From Azoarcus sp. CIB (GTDB lineage Bacteria > Pseudomonadota > Gammaproteobacteria > Burkholderiales > Rhodocyclaceae), in contig NZ_CP011072.1 of NCBI RefSeq assembly GCF_001190925.1, forward strand, positions 4,154,001-4,218,000: 64,000 nucleotides of DNA, written 5' to 3'. Below are positions 50,083-64,000 of this stretch, piece after piece (positions within the stretch are counted from its first letter, which is position 1; every line of letters begins with the position of its first letter). The notes beneath the pieces are model-generated. The model saw nothing but the letters and a program-made list of their open reading frames with translations, ran no database searches and was not told where the DNA came from. The position numbers and the translations under genes are program-made.

Positions 50083-50531
50083 CCGACCCGTTCCAAGTAA
50101 CCAAAACGCGCCATTGTAACGCTTCGCACGCCGGCATCGCATTGCGGCCTTCACCCGGACGCGTGACAGCGACCGCAGCACTGATGCATCATGCTGAAAT
50201 CCAGCACACAAGGAAGGAGTAGCGGGGTCTGCACGAACCCCGCGCTATGGGTAGTCGAATTTTGCCTCATCCACGCCGCAGGCCCCGCCTGGCGAGCCCT
50301 CCGGGCGCATGCACCCGCACCTCGCCCGGCCGATGTTGTCCGGCGCACCCCGACATCCGACCCGCCCGGGCACACCGACTGCCCGCATGCCTTGCGCACC
50401 ACGGGCATCCCTCCCTGACGGCTGCGCGATCCCTCCGCGCCGTCGCGGCTCCGCACCATTCGGTTCTCCCCGCACGCCCGCCGTGCACGCCGGCACGCAT
50501 CGCGCGCCCCTGTCCTGCATAGCCCGCAAAA
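50083..50531. other. 449-bp gene-free region between accA and the CNNM-type gene
   Basis: The region carries the accA promoter on the minus strand (TACAAT at 50113-50118). It also holds a perfect stem, GCGGGGT-CTGCACGA-ACCCCGC, at 50222-50243, without a U-run. The rest is C-rich on the plus strand with no recognisable coding frame. A promoter for the CNNM-type gene must lie here, but I do not see a clear one. Confidence 0.45.
50113..50118 (-). promoter_or_regulatory. Putative -10 box TACAAT for accA
   Basis: The minus-strand sequence GTTACAATGGCGCG lies 31 bases upstream of the accA ATG. The -35 position is weak. Confidence 0.45.
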
Positions 50532-51866
50532 ATGGAAATCATCCTTCTCGTCGCCCTGATCCTGCTCAACGGGGTCTTCGCCATGTCCGAGATTGCCCTC
50601 GTCACCGCACGCCGCGGGCGCCTCACTCGCCTTGCCGAGGACGGCGACGCCGCTGCGGTCGTCGCGATCAAGCTCGGCGAGGAGCCGACGCGCTTCCTGT
50701 CGACGATCCAGATCGGCATCACCTCGATCGGCATCCTCAACGGCATCGTCGGCGAAGCCGCCCTCGCCGCGCCGCTCGCGATGTGGCTGCAGGAACTCGG
50801 CCTCGCGCAGCGCCCGAGCGAAATCGGCGCGACCGTGCTGGTCGTCGTCGTGATCACCTACGTCTCCATCGTGGTTGGCGAACTCGTCCCGAAACGCATC
50901 GGACAGATCAACCCGGAAGGGATCGCGCGCCTCGTGGCCCGGCCGATGAACGCGCTCTCCGTCGCATCGCGTCCTTTCGTGCGCTTGTTGAGCTGGTCCA
51001 CCGTGCTGCTGCTCACGCTGATGGGCAAACGTGACGAGGCCGCACCCGGCGTCACGGAAGAAGAGATCCACGCCCTGCTCGAGGAAGGCTCGGAAGCCGG
51101 CGTCATCGAAAAGAACGAGCATGAGATGGTGCGCAACGTCTTCCGCCTCGACGAACGCCAGATCGCCTCGCTGATGGTCCCGCGCTCCGACGTCGTGTGG
51201 CTCGACATCACCCTGCCGCTCGACGACAACCTCGCGCGCATGGCCGAATCCGAGCACTCGCGCTTCCCCGTGTGCCGCGGGGGCCTCGACGACATCCTCG
51301 GCATCATCTCGTCGAAGCAGCTCTTCAACCAGACCCTCAAGGGCGGCACGACCGACCTCACGAAACAGCTCGAACCCGCGATCTACGTCCCCGAATCGCT
51401 CACCGGCATGGAACTGCTCGACCAGTTCCGTGCCTCCAGCACCCACATGGTGTTCGTGATCGACGAGTACGGCGAGATCCAGGGCGTGGTCACGCTGCAG
51501 GATGTGCTCGAAGCCGTCACCGGCGAGTTCCGCCCGGCCAGCCTCGACGAGGCCTGGGCCGTCCAGCGCGAGGACGGCTCGTGGCTGCTCGACGGCATGA
51601 TCCCGGTCCCCGAACTCAAGGACCGCCTCGAGATCAAGGCCGTCCCCGAAGAGGACAAGGGCCGCTACCACACGCTCAGCGGCATGGTCATGTGGCTGCT
51701 CGGCCGCATCCCGCACACCGGCGACGTCACGACCTGGGAAGACTGGCGGCTTGAAGTCGTCGACCTCGACGGCAAGCGCATCGACAAGGTGCTCGCGACG
51801 CGCTTGGTCGAGATCTCAGCCGAACAGGAAGCCCCCTCGCAGGCCGACACGCCACCTGCCGATTGA
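50532..51866 (+). CDS. CNNM/CorC-type membrane protein (hemolysin family, DUF21-CBS-CorC)
   Basis: The 444-residue protein has a DUF21 membrane domain (about 1-190, start MEIILLVALILLNGVFAMSEIALVTARRGRL), two CBS domains (about 210-330: VPRSDVVWLDI, FPVCRGGLDDILGIIS, FVIDEYGEIQGVVTLQDVLE) and a C-terminal CorC_HlyC transport-associated domain (about 345-430). Family members export magnesium or cobalt or regulate such transport. It lies 48 bp before a calcium-type P-ATPase gene, which suggests a joint role in divalent-cation balance. Confidence 0.92.
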   Translation: MEIILLVALILLNGVFAMSEIALVTARRGRLTRLAEDGDAAAVVAIKLGEEPTRFLSTIQIGITSIGILNGIVGEAALAAPLAMWLQELGLAQRPSEIGATVLVVVVITYVSIVVGELVPKRIGQINPEGIARLVARPMNALSVASRPFVRLLSWSTVLLLTLMGKRDEAAPGVTEEEIHALLEEGSEAGVIEKNEHEMVRNVFRLDERQIASLMVPRSDVVWLDITLPLDDNLARMAESEHSRFPVCRGGLDDILGIISSKQLFNQTLKGGTTDLTKQLEPAIYVPESLTGMELLDQFRASSTHMVFVIDEYGEIQGVVTLQDVLEAVTGEFRPASLDEAWAVQREDGSWLLDGMIPVPELKDRLEIKAVPEEDKGRYHTLSGMVMWLLGRIPHTGDVTTWEDWRLEVVDLDGKRIDKVLATRLVEISAEQEAPSQADTPPAD

Positions 51867-51914
51867 CGGCAGCGCGGCGACCGCCGCGCCGCCCTGCGCG
51901 AGGATACTCCGGCT

Positions 51915-54605
<2,691 letters not shown>

Positions 54606-54621
54606 GCCGCCCGTAGACGCA

Positions 54622-54649
54622 AACGGGGCGACCCGCAGGCCGCCCCGTT
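54622..54649. terminator. Stem between convergent P-type ATPase and BI-1 genes
   Basis: A perfect nine-base stem, AACGGGGCG...CGCCCCGTT, lies midway between two convergent stops. T-tracts on both sides are short, so it is probably a bidirectional but weak terminator. Confidence 0.55.
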
Positions 54650-54681
54650 CCTTGCCTGCGCCCTCGCCGGGCGCCACGGCA

Positions 54682-55347
54682 TCAGTCGTCGTTCAGGACC
54701 CCCAGCAGGTGCAGCAAGCTGGTGAAGAGGTTGTAGATCGACACGTACAGCGTCACGGTTGCCATGACATAGTTCGTCTCGCCGCCATGGATGATGTTGC
54801 TGGTCTCGAACAGGATCAGCCCCGACATCAGCAGCACGAACATCGCCGACACCGCCAGCGACAGGCCCGGCATCTCGAAGAACACCGCGCCGAGGCCGGC
54901 GAGGAAGGCGACGAGGATACCGACAGTCAGGAACCCGCCCATGAACGAGAAGTCCTTGCGCGTCGTCACCGCGTAGGCCGACAGACCGAGGAAGATCGCC
55001 GCCGTGCCGCCCATCGCCTGCATCACGATCTGGTGCCCGTTGGGCAGCGCCAGGTACTTCGACACGATCGGCCCCAGCGTGTAACCCATGAAGCCGGTCA
55101 GCGCGAACACGAACAGCACGCCCAGCCCGCTGTCGCGGAACTTGGTCGTCAGGAACAGCAGGCCGAAGTAGCCCACCAGCGTGATGATCAGCCCCGGATG
55201 CGGCAGGCCGAGCGCCATCGAAAGCCCCGCGGTCGCCGCCGAAAACACCAGCGTCAGCGACAGCAGCATGTAAGTGTTGCGGATCACCCGGTTGGTCGAG
55301 AGGACCGATGCCTCCGGGCGGGTCATTGTTGCGATACGGTTTTCCAT
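54682..55347 (-). CDS. BI-1/YccA (Bax inhibitor-1) family membrane protein
   Basis: The 221-residue protein has seven predicted helices after a soluble N-terminus (MENRIATMTRPEASVLST, VIRNTYMLLSLTLVFSA). The family core FALTGFMGYTLGPI is present, with the C-terminal SLYVSIYNLF-type helix LYVSIYNLFTSLLHLLGVLNDD containing the conserved acidic end. E. coli YccA modulates FtsH; BI-1 homologues form pH-sensitive calcium leaks. Proximity to a calcium-type pump is notable, but the genes converge. Confidence 0.93.
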   Translation of the reverse strand: MENRIATMTRPEASVLSTNRVIRNTYMLLSLTLVFSAATAGLSMALGLPHPGLIITLVGYFGLLFLTTKFRDSGLGVLFVFALTGFMGYTLGPIVSKYLALPNGHQIVMQAMGGTAAIFLGLSAYAVTTRKDFSFMGGFLTVGILVAFLAGLGAVFFEMPGLSLAVSAMFVLLMSGLILFETSNIIHGGETNYVMATVTLYVSIYNLFTSLLHLLGVLNDD

Positions 55348-55389
55348 CGACCGATTACCTCCTTCAGTTCGAGTTTTAGGTGAATTCCA

Positions 55390-55737
55390 TCAGGCGCCGG
55401 CCGGCACGGCTTCCGGCAGGAACTCGCGCACGATGCGGCGCTGACGTTCGAGCCGGCGCGCCAGCACCTGCGCTACGCGGTCGGCCGCGCGGTCGATCGC
55501 CGAACGTGCCTCGACTTCGGTGATCGCGAAGACCACGTCGGGCAGGTTGCGCAGACGTAGTTGTACCACGCAACGCTTATCCACGCCGCCCCGCGGCCCA
55601 TTCACGTCCGCCACCTTGATCCGCGCCCACTTGATCTGATCGCGGAAGCGGCCGATTGCGAATTTCATCCGCCGTGCGACGTATTCACGCAGACCGGCAG
55701 GGGGTTCGACACCGTTACATTGCAGATCGATTCGCAT
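55390..55737 (-). CDS. Short HPF/RaiA-family ribosome-associated protein
   Basis: The 115-residue protein is counted from the ATG at 55737 (MRIDLQCNGVEPP), preceded by AAGGAG. It is a single S30EA-type domain: Gly-Val-pattern N-terminus, LREYVARRMKFAIGRFRDQIKWARIKVADVNGP, then two basic helices (VLARRLERQRR). The conserved strand VFAITEVEARS is visible. Short HPFs stabilise 100S ribosome dimers or inactive 70S particles in stationary phase. The match is moderate, so a paralogue with another role is possible. It lies 42 bp after the BI-1 gene on the same strand. Confidence 0.8.
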   Translation of the reverse strand: MRIDLQCNGVEPPAGLREYVARRMKFAIGRFRDQIKWARIKVADVNGPRGGVDKRCVVQLRLRNLPDVVFAITEVEARSAIDRAADRVAQVLARRLERQRRIVREFLPEAVPAGA

Positions 55738-56053
55738 TGCACCATCTCCTTCGTGATGAGCCGGCATGCCGGCCCGCAGAAGAAGTATGGCCGCACGACC
55801 ACTTCTAAAAAAGAAGATCAATAATGAACAACGTTCAGTTTTTTCGGAACTTGAAATCACCTGCCCCGGCCGCTTCCGGCGCATTGCTGCAACGCGTGGC
55901 TCAGGATATCCCCGGCTGCACCTCGGAGGGCTCCGTCACGCAGAGAGAATGTCGGACTGGAACGGGCAGACGGAGAAGCGCGCAGCGGACAATCGCCTCC
56001 CGCGAACTCTGCTAGAATCCGCGACCTTGCTGCGCTTTCCGCTGGAGAAAGAC
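55738..56053. other. 316-bp region between the HPF-like gene and tRNA-Leu
   Basis: This relatively AT-rich stretch contains the dyad TGAAC-AAC-GTTCA at 55825-55837 and a TTCTAAAAAAGAA sequence near 55804. A TAGAAT box at 56013-56018 reads rightwards, towards queA. Promoters of the HPF-like gene (leftward) and possibly queA (rightward) probably lie here. No coding frame is convincing. Confidence 0.45.
56013..56018 (+). promoter_or_regulatory. Putative -10 box TAGAAT reading towards queA
   Basis: GCTAGAATCCGCGACC matches other boxes in the window. It lies 169 bases before the queA ATG, so the transcript would cross the tRNA-Leu gene in antisense. Confidence 0.4.
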
Positions 56054-56138
56054 TGGTGCCGGGAGTGGGACTCGAACCCACACACCTTGCGGCGGCGGAT
56101 TTTGAATCCGCTGCGTCTACCGATTCCGCCATCCCGGC
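56054..56138 (-). tRNA. tRNA-Leu (anticodon CAA)
   Basis: On the minus strand an 85-base tRNA folds with acceptor GCCGGGA/TCCCGGC, encoded CCA end, anticodon stem GCGGA/TCCGC with loop TTCAAAA (anticodon CAA, reads UUG), a long variable arm and T-arm GTGGG-TTCGAGT-CCCAC. The long variable arm is as expected for leucine tRNA. Confidence 0.96.
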
Positions 56139-56186
56139 CCGGGAAGCGCCGCATTATCCATGAAAGCCCCAGCCAGCGGCAAGCGC

Positions 56187-58326
<2,140 letters not shown>

Positions 58327-58427
58327 GCGCCCAGGCGCGGCACCTGCCGCGCCTGTTTGACCGCGGACCGCCATTAGTGCACAGGACGGCCCATTCCGGT
58401 TGCCACAGGCGCGTCAAGGCCTGCTGC

Positions 58428-58433
58428 TATAAT
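58428..58433 (+). promoter_or_regulatory. Extended -10 box TGCTATAAT before yajC
   Basis: A perfect TATAAT with the extended TGn element lies 35 bases before the yajC GTG. There is no good -35 hexamer at 17 bp, which fits an extended -10 promoter for yajC-secDF. Confidence 0.65.
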
Positions 58434-58467
58434 CAGCCGCTTTAAGTAACCACCCGGAGTTTCACCC

Positions 58468-58794
58468 GTGTTCATTTCCAACGCATACGCCCAGGCTGCT
58501 GCCAGCGGCGACCCAACCGGCGGCCTGATGGGCATGCTGCCGCTGATCCTGATGTTCATCGTCCTGTGGTTCCTGATGATCCGTCCGCAGATGAAGCGTG
58601 CGAAGGAACACAAGGCGATGGTCTCCGCGCTCGCGAAGGGCGACGAGATCGTCACCCAGGGCGGCATCGCCGGCCGCGTGACCCAGGTCAGCGACAACTT
58701 CCTGCGCATCGAAATCGCGGACAACGTCAACATCCTCGTGCAGAGCCAGGCCGTCGCCACCGTGCTGCCGAAGGGCACGCTGAAGACCCTGTAA
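58468..58794 (+). CDS. yajC: Preprotein translocase accessory subunit YajC
   Basis: The 108-residue protein starts with GTG (MFISNAYAQ) after CCGGAG. One membrane helix (about 24-44, LPLILMFIVLWFLMIRPQMKRAKEH) is followed by a cytoplasmic domain with GDEIVTQGGIAGRVTQV and a C-terminal strand. YajC associates with SecDF and YidC at the translocon. It precedes secD by 81 bp; the gap carries a very stable hairpin. Confidence 0.95.
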   Translation: MFISNAYAQAAASGDPTGGLMGMLPLILMFIVLWFLMIRPQMKRAKEHKAMVSALAKGDEIVTQGGIAGRVTQVSDNFLRIEIADNVNILVQSQAVATVLPKGTLKTL

Positions 58795-58806
58795 GGTCGC
58801 GCGTCA

Positions 58807-58827
58807 TGCGCCGGCCACGCCGGCGCA
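58807..58827 (+). other. Stable hairpin between yajC and secD
   Basis: A perfect nine-base-pair stem, TGCGCCGGC-CAC-GCCGGCGCA, lies 12 bp after the yajC stop and has no U-run. It could modulate mRNA stability or expression of secD relative to yajC. Confidence 0.5.
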
Positions 58828-58875
58828 GCGCAACCGCGACTTTCCGTCGCCTCCTCTTTCCAGCCCATCCAAGTC

Positions 58876-60735
58876 ATGAACCGCTATCCGCTCTGGAAGA
58901 ACATTCTCATCGGTCTGGTCCTGTTCCTCGGCCTGATCTACACCCTTCCCAACTTCTACGGCGAAGTCCCCGCGGTCCAGGTCTCCAGCGGCAAAGCCAC
59001 GCTCAAGCTCGATGCTTCCCTCAACGGCACGATCGAGCAGACACTGCGGGATGCCGGGATCGAATACACCGGGCTGTTCATCGACGCCAACAGCATCCGC
59101 GTGCGCGTGCCCAGCACCGACGCGCAACTGCGCGCGAAGGACGCGATCGAGAAGCGCCTGAACCCCGATCCGCGCGACCCGTCCTACGTCGTCGCGCTGA
59201 ACCTGCTTTCCGCCTCGCCGAACTGGCTCACCGCGATCAACGCGCTTCCGATGTACCTCGGCCTCGACCTGCGCGGCGGCGTGCATTTCCTGCTCCAGGT
59301 CGACATGCCTGGCGCGATCACCAAGCGTCTCGACGCGACCGCTGCCGACCTGCGCACCCTGATGCGCGACAAGAGCGTGCGCCACGCCGGCATCACGCGC
59401 GAAGGCAACAATGTACTGCTGCGCTTCCGTGACGCCGAACAGCGCGAAGCGGCGCGCAAGGCGATTTCCGCCGGCACCGCGGACCTGCAACTCGCCGACC
59501 GCGACGACGCGTCCGACGACCTGAAGCTCGTCGCGACCCTGAGCCAGAACGCCCAGAAGAACATCCGCGACTTCGCCATCAAGCAGAACATCACCACGCT
59601 GCACAACCGCATCAACGAGTTGGGCGTCGCCGAACCGGTGATCCAGCAGCAAGGCCTCGACCGCATCGTCGTGCAGTTGCCCGGTGTGCAGGACGTCGCC
59701 AAGGCCAAGGACATCCTCGGCCGCACCGCGACTCTCGAGGTCCGCCTCGTGGACGAGACGCCCGGTTCGCTCGAAGGCGCCCTTGCGGGCAGCGTGCCGC
59801 TGGGCACCGAGCTCTACAACGAACGCGGCGGGTCGCCCGTCCTGGTGCGCAACCAGGTCGTGCTCACCGGCGACCGTCTCACCGACGCACAGCCGGGCTT
59901 CGACGGCCAGACCAACGAACCCGCGGTGCATCTGACGCTGGACGCCGCGGGCAGCCGCATCTTCCGCGACGTCACGCGCGAGAACGTCGGCAAGCGCATG
60001 GCGATCCTGCTGATCGAGAAGGGCAAGGGCGAGGTCGTGACCGCGCCGGTGATCCGCACCGAGATCGGCGGCGGGCGCGTGCAGATCTCCGGGCGCATGA
60101 CCACCCAGGAAGCGAACGACGTCGCACTGCTGCTACGCGCCGGCAGCCTCGCCGCACCGATGGACATCATCGAGGAACGCACCGTCGGCCCGAGCCTCGG
60201 CGCCGAGAACATCACCAAGGGCTTCCACTCGACGCTGTGGGGCTTCATCGCGATCGCGATCTTCATGAGCGCCTACTACATGCTGTTCGGCCTCGTGTCG
60301 GTGATCGCACTCGCCGCCAACCTGCTGCTGCTCGTCGCCTTGCTGTCGCTGCTGCAGGCGACGCTGACGCTGCCCGGCATCGCGGCGATGGCGCTGACCC
60401 TGGGCATGGCGATCGACGCGAACGTGCTGATCAACGAGCGCATCCGCGAGGAGCTGCGCAACGGCGTCTCGCCGCAGGCCGCCATCCACGCGGGCTACGA
60501 GCGCGCTTTCGACACCATTCTCGACTCGAACATCACGACGTTGATCGCCGGCATCGCGCTGCTGGTGTTCGGCTCCGGGCCGGTGCGCGGCTTCGCGGTG
60601 GTGCATTGTCTCGGCATCCTGACCTCGATGTTCAGCGCCATCCTGATCTCGCGCATGCTCGTGAACATCATCTACGGTCGCCGCCGCAAGCTCGAGTCGG
60701 TGTCGATCGGGCAGATCTGGAAGCCGGGCAACTGA
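58876..60735 (+). CDS. secD: Protein translocase subunit SecD
   Basis: The 619-residue inner-membrane protein uses the proton gradient to help complete protein export. It has an N-terminal helix (NILIGLVLFLGLIYTLPNF), a large periplasmic region with LGLDLRGGVHFLLQVD (D1 motif) near residue 130 and further SecD signature segments, and six helices at the C-terminus (about 440-600), including ALTLGMAIDANVLINERIREEL. It pairs with SecF, encoded 38 bp downstream. Confidence 0.97.
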   Translation: MNRYPLWKNILIGLVLFLGLIYTLPNFYGEVPAVQVSSGKATLKLDASLNGTIEQTLRDAGIEYTGLFIDANSIRVRVPSTDAQLRAKDAIEKRLNPDPRDPSYVVALNLLSASPNWLTAINALPMYLGLDLRGGVHFLLQVDMPGAITKRLDATAADLRTLMRDKSVRHAGITREGNNVLLRFRDAEQREAARKAISAGTADLQLADRDDASDDLKLVATLSQNAQKNIRDFAIKQNITTLHNRINELGVAEPVIQQQGLDRIVVQLPGVQDVAKAKDILGRTATLEVRLVDETPGSLEGALAGSVPLGTELYNERGGSPVLVRNQVVLTGDRLTDAQPGFDGQTNEPAVHLTLDAAGSRIFRDVTRENVGKRMAILLIEKGKGEVVTAPVIRTEIGGGRVQISGRMTTQEANDVALLLRAGSLAAPMDIIEERTVGPSLGAENITKGFHSTLWGFIAIAIFMSAYYMLFGLVSVIALAANLLLLVALLSLLQATLTLPGIAAMALTLGMAIDANVLINERIREELRNGVSPQAAIHAGYERAFDTILDSNITTLIAGIALLVFGSGPVRGFAVVHCLGILTSMFSAILISRMLVNIIYGRRRKLESVSIGQIWKPGN

Positions 60736-60773
60736 ACGCCGCGCACGCACAAGGCTGAATACAGGGCTGAATC

Positions 60774-61703
60774 ATGGAATTTTTCCGCATCAAGAAAGAC
60801 ATCCCGTTCATGCGCCATGCGCTGACGTTCAACATCATCTCGTTGATCACGTTCGTGCTGGCGGTGTTCTTCCTCGCGACGCGCGGCCTGCACCTGTCGG
60901 TGGAATTCACCGGCGGTACGCTGGTCGAGGTCGCCTACGCCGAAGCCCCCCACCTGGAGCCGATCCGCAAAGCGCTCGCCACCAGCGGCTACCCGGACGC
61001 TCAGGTGCAGAACTTCGGCAGCGCGCGCGATGTGCTGATCCGTCTGCCGAACCGCGACGACCTCGACACCACCAAGGTGTCCGAGCGCACGATGGCGACG
61101 TTGCAGTCCGTGGGCGGCGCACCGGAACTGCGGCGCGTCGAGTTCGTCGGCCCGCAGGTCGGCAAGGAACTCGCCTCCGACGGGGCGATGGCGCTGCTGC
61201 TGGTGATCTTCGGCATCGTCGTGTACCTGGCGATGCGCTTCGAGTGGCGCTTCGCGATATCCGCGATCATCGCCAACCTGCACGACGTCGTGATCATCCT
61301 GGGCTTCTTCGCCTTCTTCCAATGGGAATTCTCGCTGCCGGTGCTGGCTGCGGTACTCGCGGTGCTGGGCTACTCGGTGAACGAATCGGTGGTCGTCTTC
61401 GACCGCGTGCGCGAGACCTTCAAGAAGAAGCGCGGCATGACGACGCCGGAAGTGCTCGACCACGCGATCACGTCGACGATCTCGCGTACCGTCATCACCC
61501 ACGGCAGCACGCAGATGATGGTGCTGGCGATGCTGCTCTTCGGCGGCGAGACCCTGCACTACTTCGCGATGGCACTGACCATCGGCATCCTCTTCGGCAT
61601 CTACTCCTCGGTGCTGGTCGCCGCCCCGCTCGTGATGTGGCTGGGCGTCTCGCGCGAACAGTTCATGAAGCCGAAGAAGGAAAAGGAAGAGGCGGTCGTC
61701 TGA
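60774..61703 (+). CDS. secF: Protein translocase subunit SecF
   Basis: The 309-residue partner of SecD has an N-terminal helix, a periplasmic segment with LSVEFTGGTLVEVAY near residue 42 and a five-helix bundle with VLGYSVNESVVVFDRVRE and SRTVITHGSTQMMVL. The basic C-terminal tail (KPKKEKEEAVV) is cytoplasmic. The downstream marC-type gene starts 19 bp after its stop and is probably co-transcribed. Confidence 0.97.
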   Translation: MEFFRIKKDIPFMRHALTFNIISLITFVLAVFFLATRGLHLSVEFTGGTLVEVAYAEAPHLEPIRKALATSGYPDAQVQNFGSARDVLIRLPNRDDLDTTKVSERTMATLQSVGGAPELRRVEFVGPQVGKELASDGAMALLLVIFGIVVYLAMRFEWRFAISAIIANLHDVVIILGFFAFFQWEFSLPVLAAVLAVLGYSVNESVVVFDRVRETFKKKRGMTTPEVLDHAITSTISRTVITHGSTQMMVLAMLLFGGETLHYFAMALTIGILFGIYSSVLVAAPLVMWLGVSREQFMKPKKEKEEAVV

Positions 61704-61722
61704 CCCCTGTCTCCACGCGGCG

Positions 61723-62343
61723 ATGAACGAGTTCCTGCAGGCCTTCGTCAGCCTTCTGGCGATCACGAACCCGATCATCGCCGCGCCGATGTTTCTCGGC
61801 ATCGTCGCCGGCATGCCCGTCGCGGCGCGGCGCCGCTCTGCCGGCCAGGCCGCGATGGCCGTGCTGGCGATCCTCGCCGGCGCAGCGATCGGCGGCCGCT
61901 ACATCCTTGAGCTCTTCGGCATCTCGCTCGACGCCTTCCGCACCGCCGGCGGCCTCGTCATCATCCTCGTCGGCCTCGACATGCTGCGCGGCAGCCCCAG
62001 CGGCATCCAGCACGACGAGGCTTCGCCCGAGGATGCCGAGGACCGCATCGTCGTCCCCTTCGCGATGCCGCTGGTCGCCGGTCCGGGCGCAATTACGACC
62101 GCGATCACGCTGTCGGTGGCCTACCCGTCCCGCCTCTACCTGCCGGTCGTCGCGCTGCTCGCGTCGGTCGCGACCGCGGCGGTGCTGTGGGCAACGCTGC
62201 GCCTCGCGCTGGTGCGCCAGCGGCTCGCCACGCCGCGCGTCGAGCGCATCTTCACCCGCTTCATGGGCCTGATCCTGGTCGCCATCGGTTTCCAGATCGG
62301 CATGCTGGGCATACGCGACTTCTTCGGCCTGGGCGGCGCCTGA
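61723..62343 (+). CDS. MarC-family integral membrane protein
   Basis: The 206-residue protein has six predicted helices. The start MNEFLQAFVSLLAITNPIIAAPMFLGIV and the central PFAMPLVAGPGAITTAITL motif (about residues 111-129) are the MarC (UPF0056) hallmarks. A charged cytoplasmic loop (GIQHDEASPEDAEDRI) sits between. The function is unknown; the early link of marC to multiple antibiotic resistance was not upheld. It follows secF closely, so it may share the sec transcript. Confidence 0.92.
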   Translation: MNEFLQAFVSLLAITNPIIAAPMFLGIVAGMPVAARRRSAGQAAMAVLAILAGAAIGGRYILELFGISLDAFRTAGGLVIILVGLDMLRGSPSGIQHDEASPEDAEDRIVVPFAMPLVAGPGAITTAITLSVAYPSRLYLPVVALLASVATAAVLWATLRLALVRQRLATPRVERIFTRFMGLILVAIGFQIGMLGIRDFFGLGGA

Positions 62344-62393
62344 AGCGCGCGGGCACGCCGACGGCGCACCCGCTCCTATTCGCCGCTATCCGC

Positions 62394-62711
62394 TCAGACT
62401 GCGAACACCTGCTTCACGCGTAGTACGTCGCCGCGCTCGATGATCCCGATCAACCGGTCGATGTTCGGATGCTTGCCCGGATTCTGGCGCGCATCCTCGG
62501 CGTGCTCCGCATACAGGTCCAGCCCCTTCTTCGCCGCCTCGGCACTGATCGAGCCGTAGAGCTGCGCGAGGTGGTTGTACACCGCCACCGATCCGGCCTG
62601 ACCGGGCTTGTTCTCGATGGTCGCGATGACCGCGCCTGCGGCGTCGAGGAGGTTGAGGGCCGCCAGATGCGACACCTTGGGCAACTGCTTGAGATTGTCG
62701 GCAAACGCCAT
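62394..62711 (-). CDS. DUF2322-like small protein
   Basis: The 105-residue soluble protein starts MAFADNLKQLPKVSHLAAL and contains IATIENKPGQAGSVAVYNHLAQLYG, which I recall from the DUF2322 family of betaproteobacteria. The C-terminal part has AEHAEDARQNPGKHPNIDRL and a last strand VLRVKQVFAV. No membrane segment, signal peptide or catalytic motif is visible. The function is unknown. It lies 89 bp after the purB stop on the same strand, with a stem at 62741-62762 in between. Confidence 0.8.
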   Translation of the reverse strand: MAFADNLKQLPKVSHLAALNLLDAAGAVIATIENKPGQAGSVAVYNHLAQLYGSISAEAAKKGLDLYAEHAEDARQNPGKHPNIDRLIGIIERGDVLRVKQVFAV

Positions 62712-62740
62712 TCCTGCTTCCTTTCCGTCATTGCCATGGA

Positions 62741-62762
62741 AACGCCACCCGCAGGTGGCGTT
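62741..62762 (-). terminator. Stem-loop between purB and the DUF2322-like gene
   Basis: A perfect nine-pair stem, AACGCCACC-TGCG-GGTGGCGTT, ends in a short TTT on the minus strand. It is probably a terminator or attenuator after purB. Confidence 0.5.
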
Positions 62763-62800
62763 CGTCCGTGCGTCCCGTGCCGGCCGCGGCCGGCCACCGC

Positions 62801-64000
<1,200 letters not shown>

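Overview
The window looks like chromosomal DNA of a high-GC betaproteobacterium, most likely Rhodocyclales (Azoarcus, Aromatoleum or Thauera type). This rests on overall gene content: a fused indolepyruvate:ferredoxin oxidoreductase, a complete Liv-type ABC transporter, a TRAP transporter with its own two-component system, and housekeeping genes in proteobacterial order (queA-tgt-yajC-secD-secF, accA-tilS). I could not confirm the genus without a database search. There are no rRNA genes, insertion sequences, CRISPR arrays or prophage genes. About 50 protein genes and one tRNA account for nearly all of the sequence. Layout, left to right: (1) 1-2.05 kb, a divergent unit in which a MerR regulator with a cobalamin-binding domain faces a small membrane protein and an FAD oxidoreductase that runs off the left edge; the 78-bp gap holds several palindromes. 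(2) 2.1-10.9 kb, a heptose-phosphate adenylyltransferase, a c-di-GMP signalling group (90-aa protein, REC-GGDEF-EAL protein, histidine kinase), recQ, a stand-alone EAL domain and a cytochrome b561-like protein. (3) 11-24.7 kb, a cation-efflux protein, a YidB-like protein, then an amino-acid catabolism block: Leu/Phe-type dehydrogenase, fused indolepyruvate oxidoreductase, an Hsp70-like protein, livKHMGF and an Lrp-type regulator. (4) 24.8-35.5 kb, FKBP isomerase, msrA, and the string rpe-gph-trpE-trpG-trpD-trpC-tamB. A Trp-codon-rich leader peptide and competing hairpins precede trpE, so the trp genes appear to be controlled by attenuation. (5) 35.6-41.4 kb, a same-strand group with a GAF-containing GspE-family ATPase, a metallo-beta-lactamase-fold hydrolase, a double-FHA protein, a PP2C phosphatase and an ornithine-cyclodeaminase-like enzyme. 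I consider this the best candidate for an undescribed signalling system. (6) 41.5-47.8 kb, TRAP transporter dctPQM with a divergent sensor kinase and FixJ-type regulator, then an Hsp15-like protein. (7) 47.8-55.7 kb, tilS, accA, a CNNM/CorC-type protein, a calcium-type P-ATPase, a BI-1/YccA membrane protein and a short HPF-like ribosome-associated protein. (8) 56-64 kb, tRNA-Leu(CAA), queA, tgt, yajC, secD, secF, a MarC-family protein, a DUF2322-like protein and the 3' part of purB, which runs off the right edge. Most of the window is ordinary core genome. The accessory interest lies in the light/cobalamin-type promoter region, the trp leader, the PP2C-FHA-GspE group and several unexplained repeats and palindromes in intergenic gaps.
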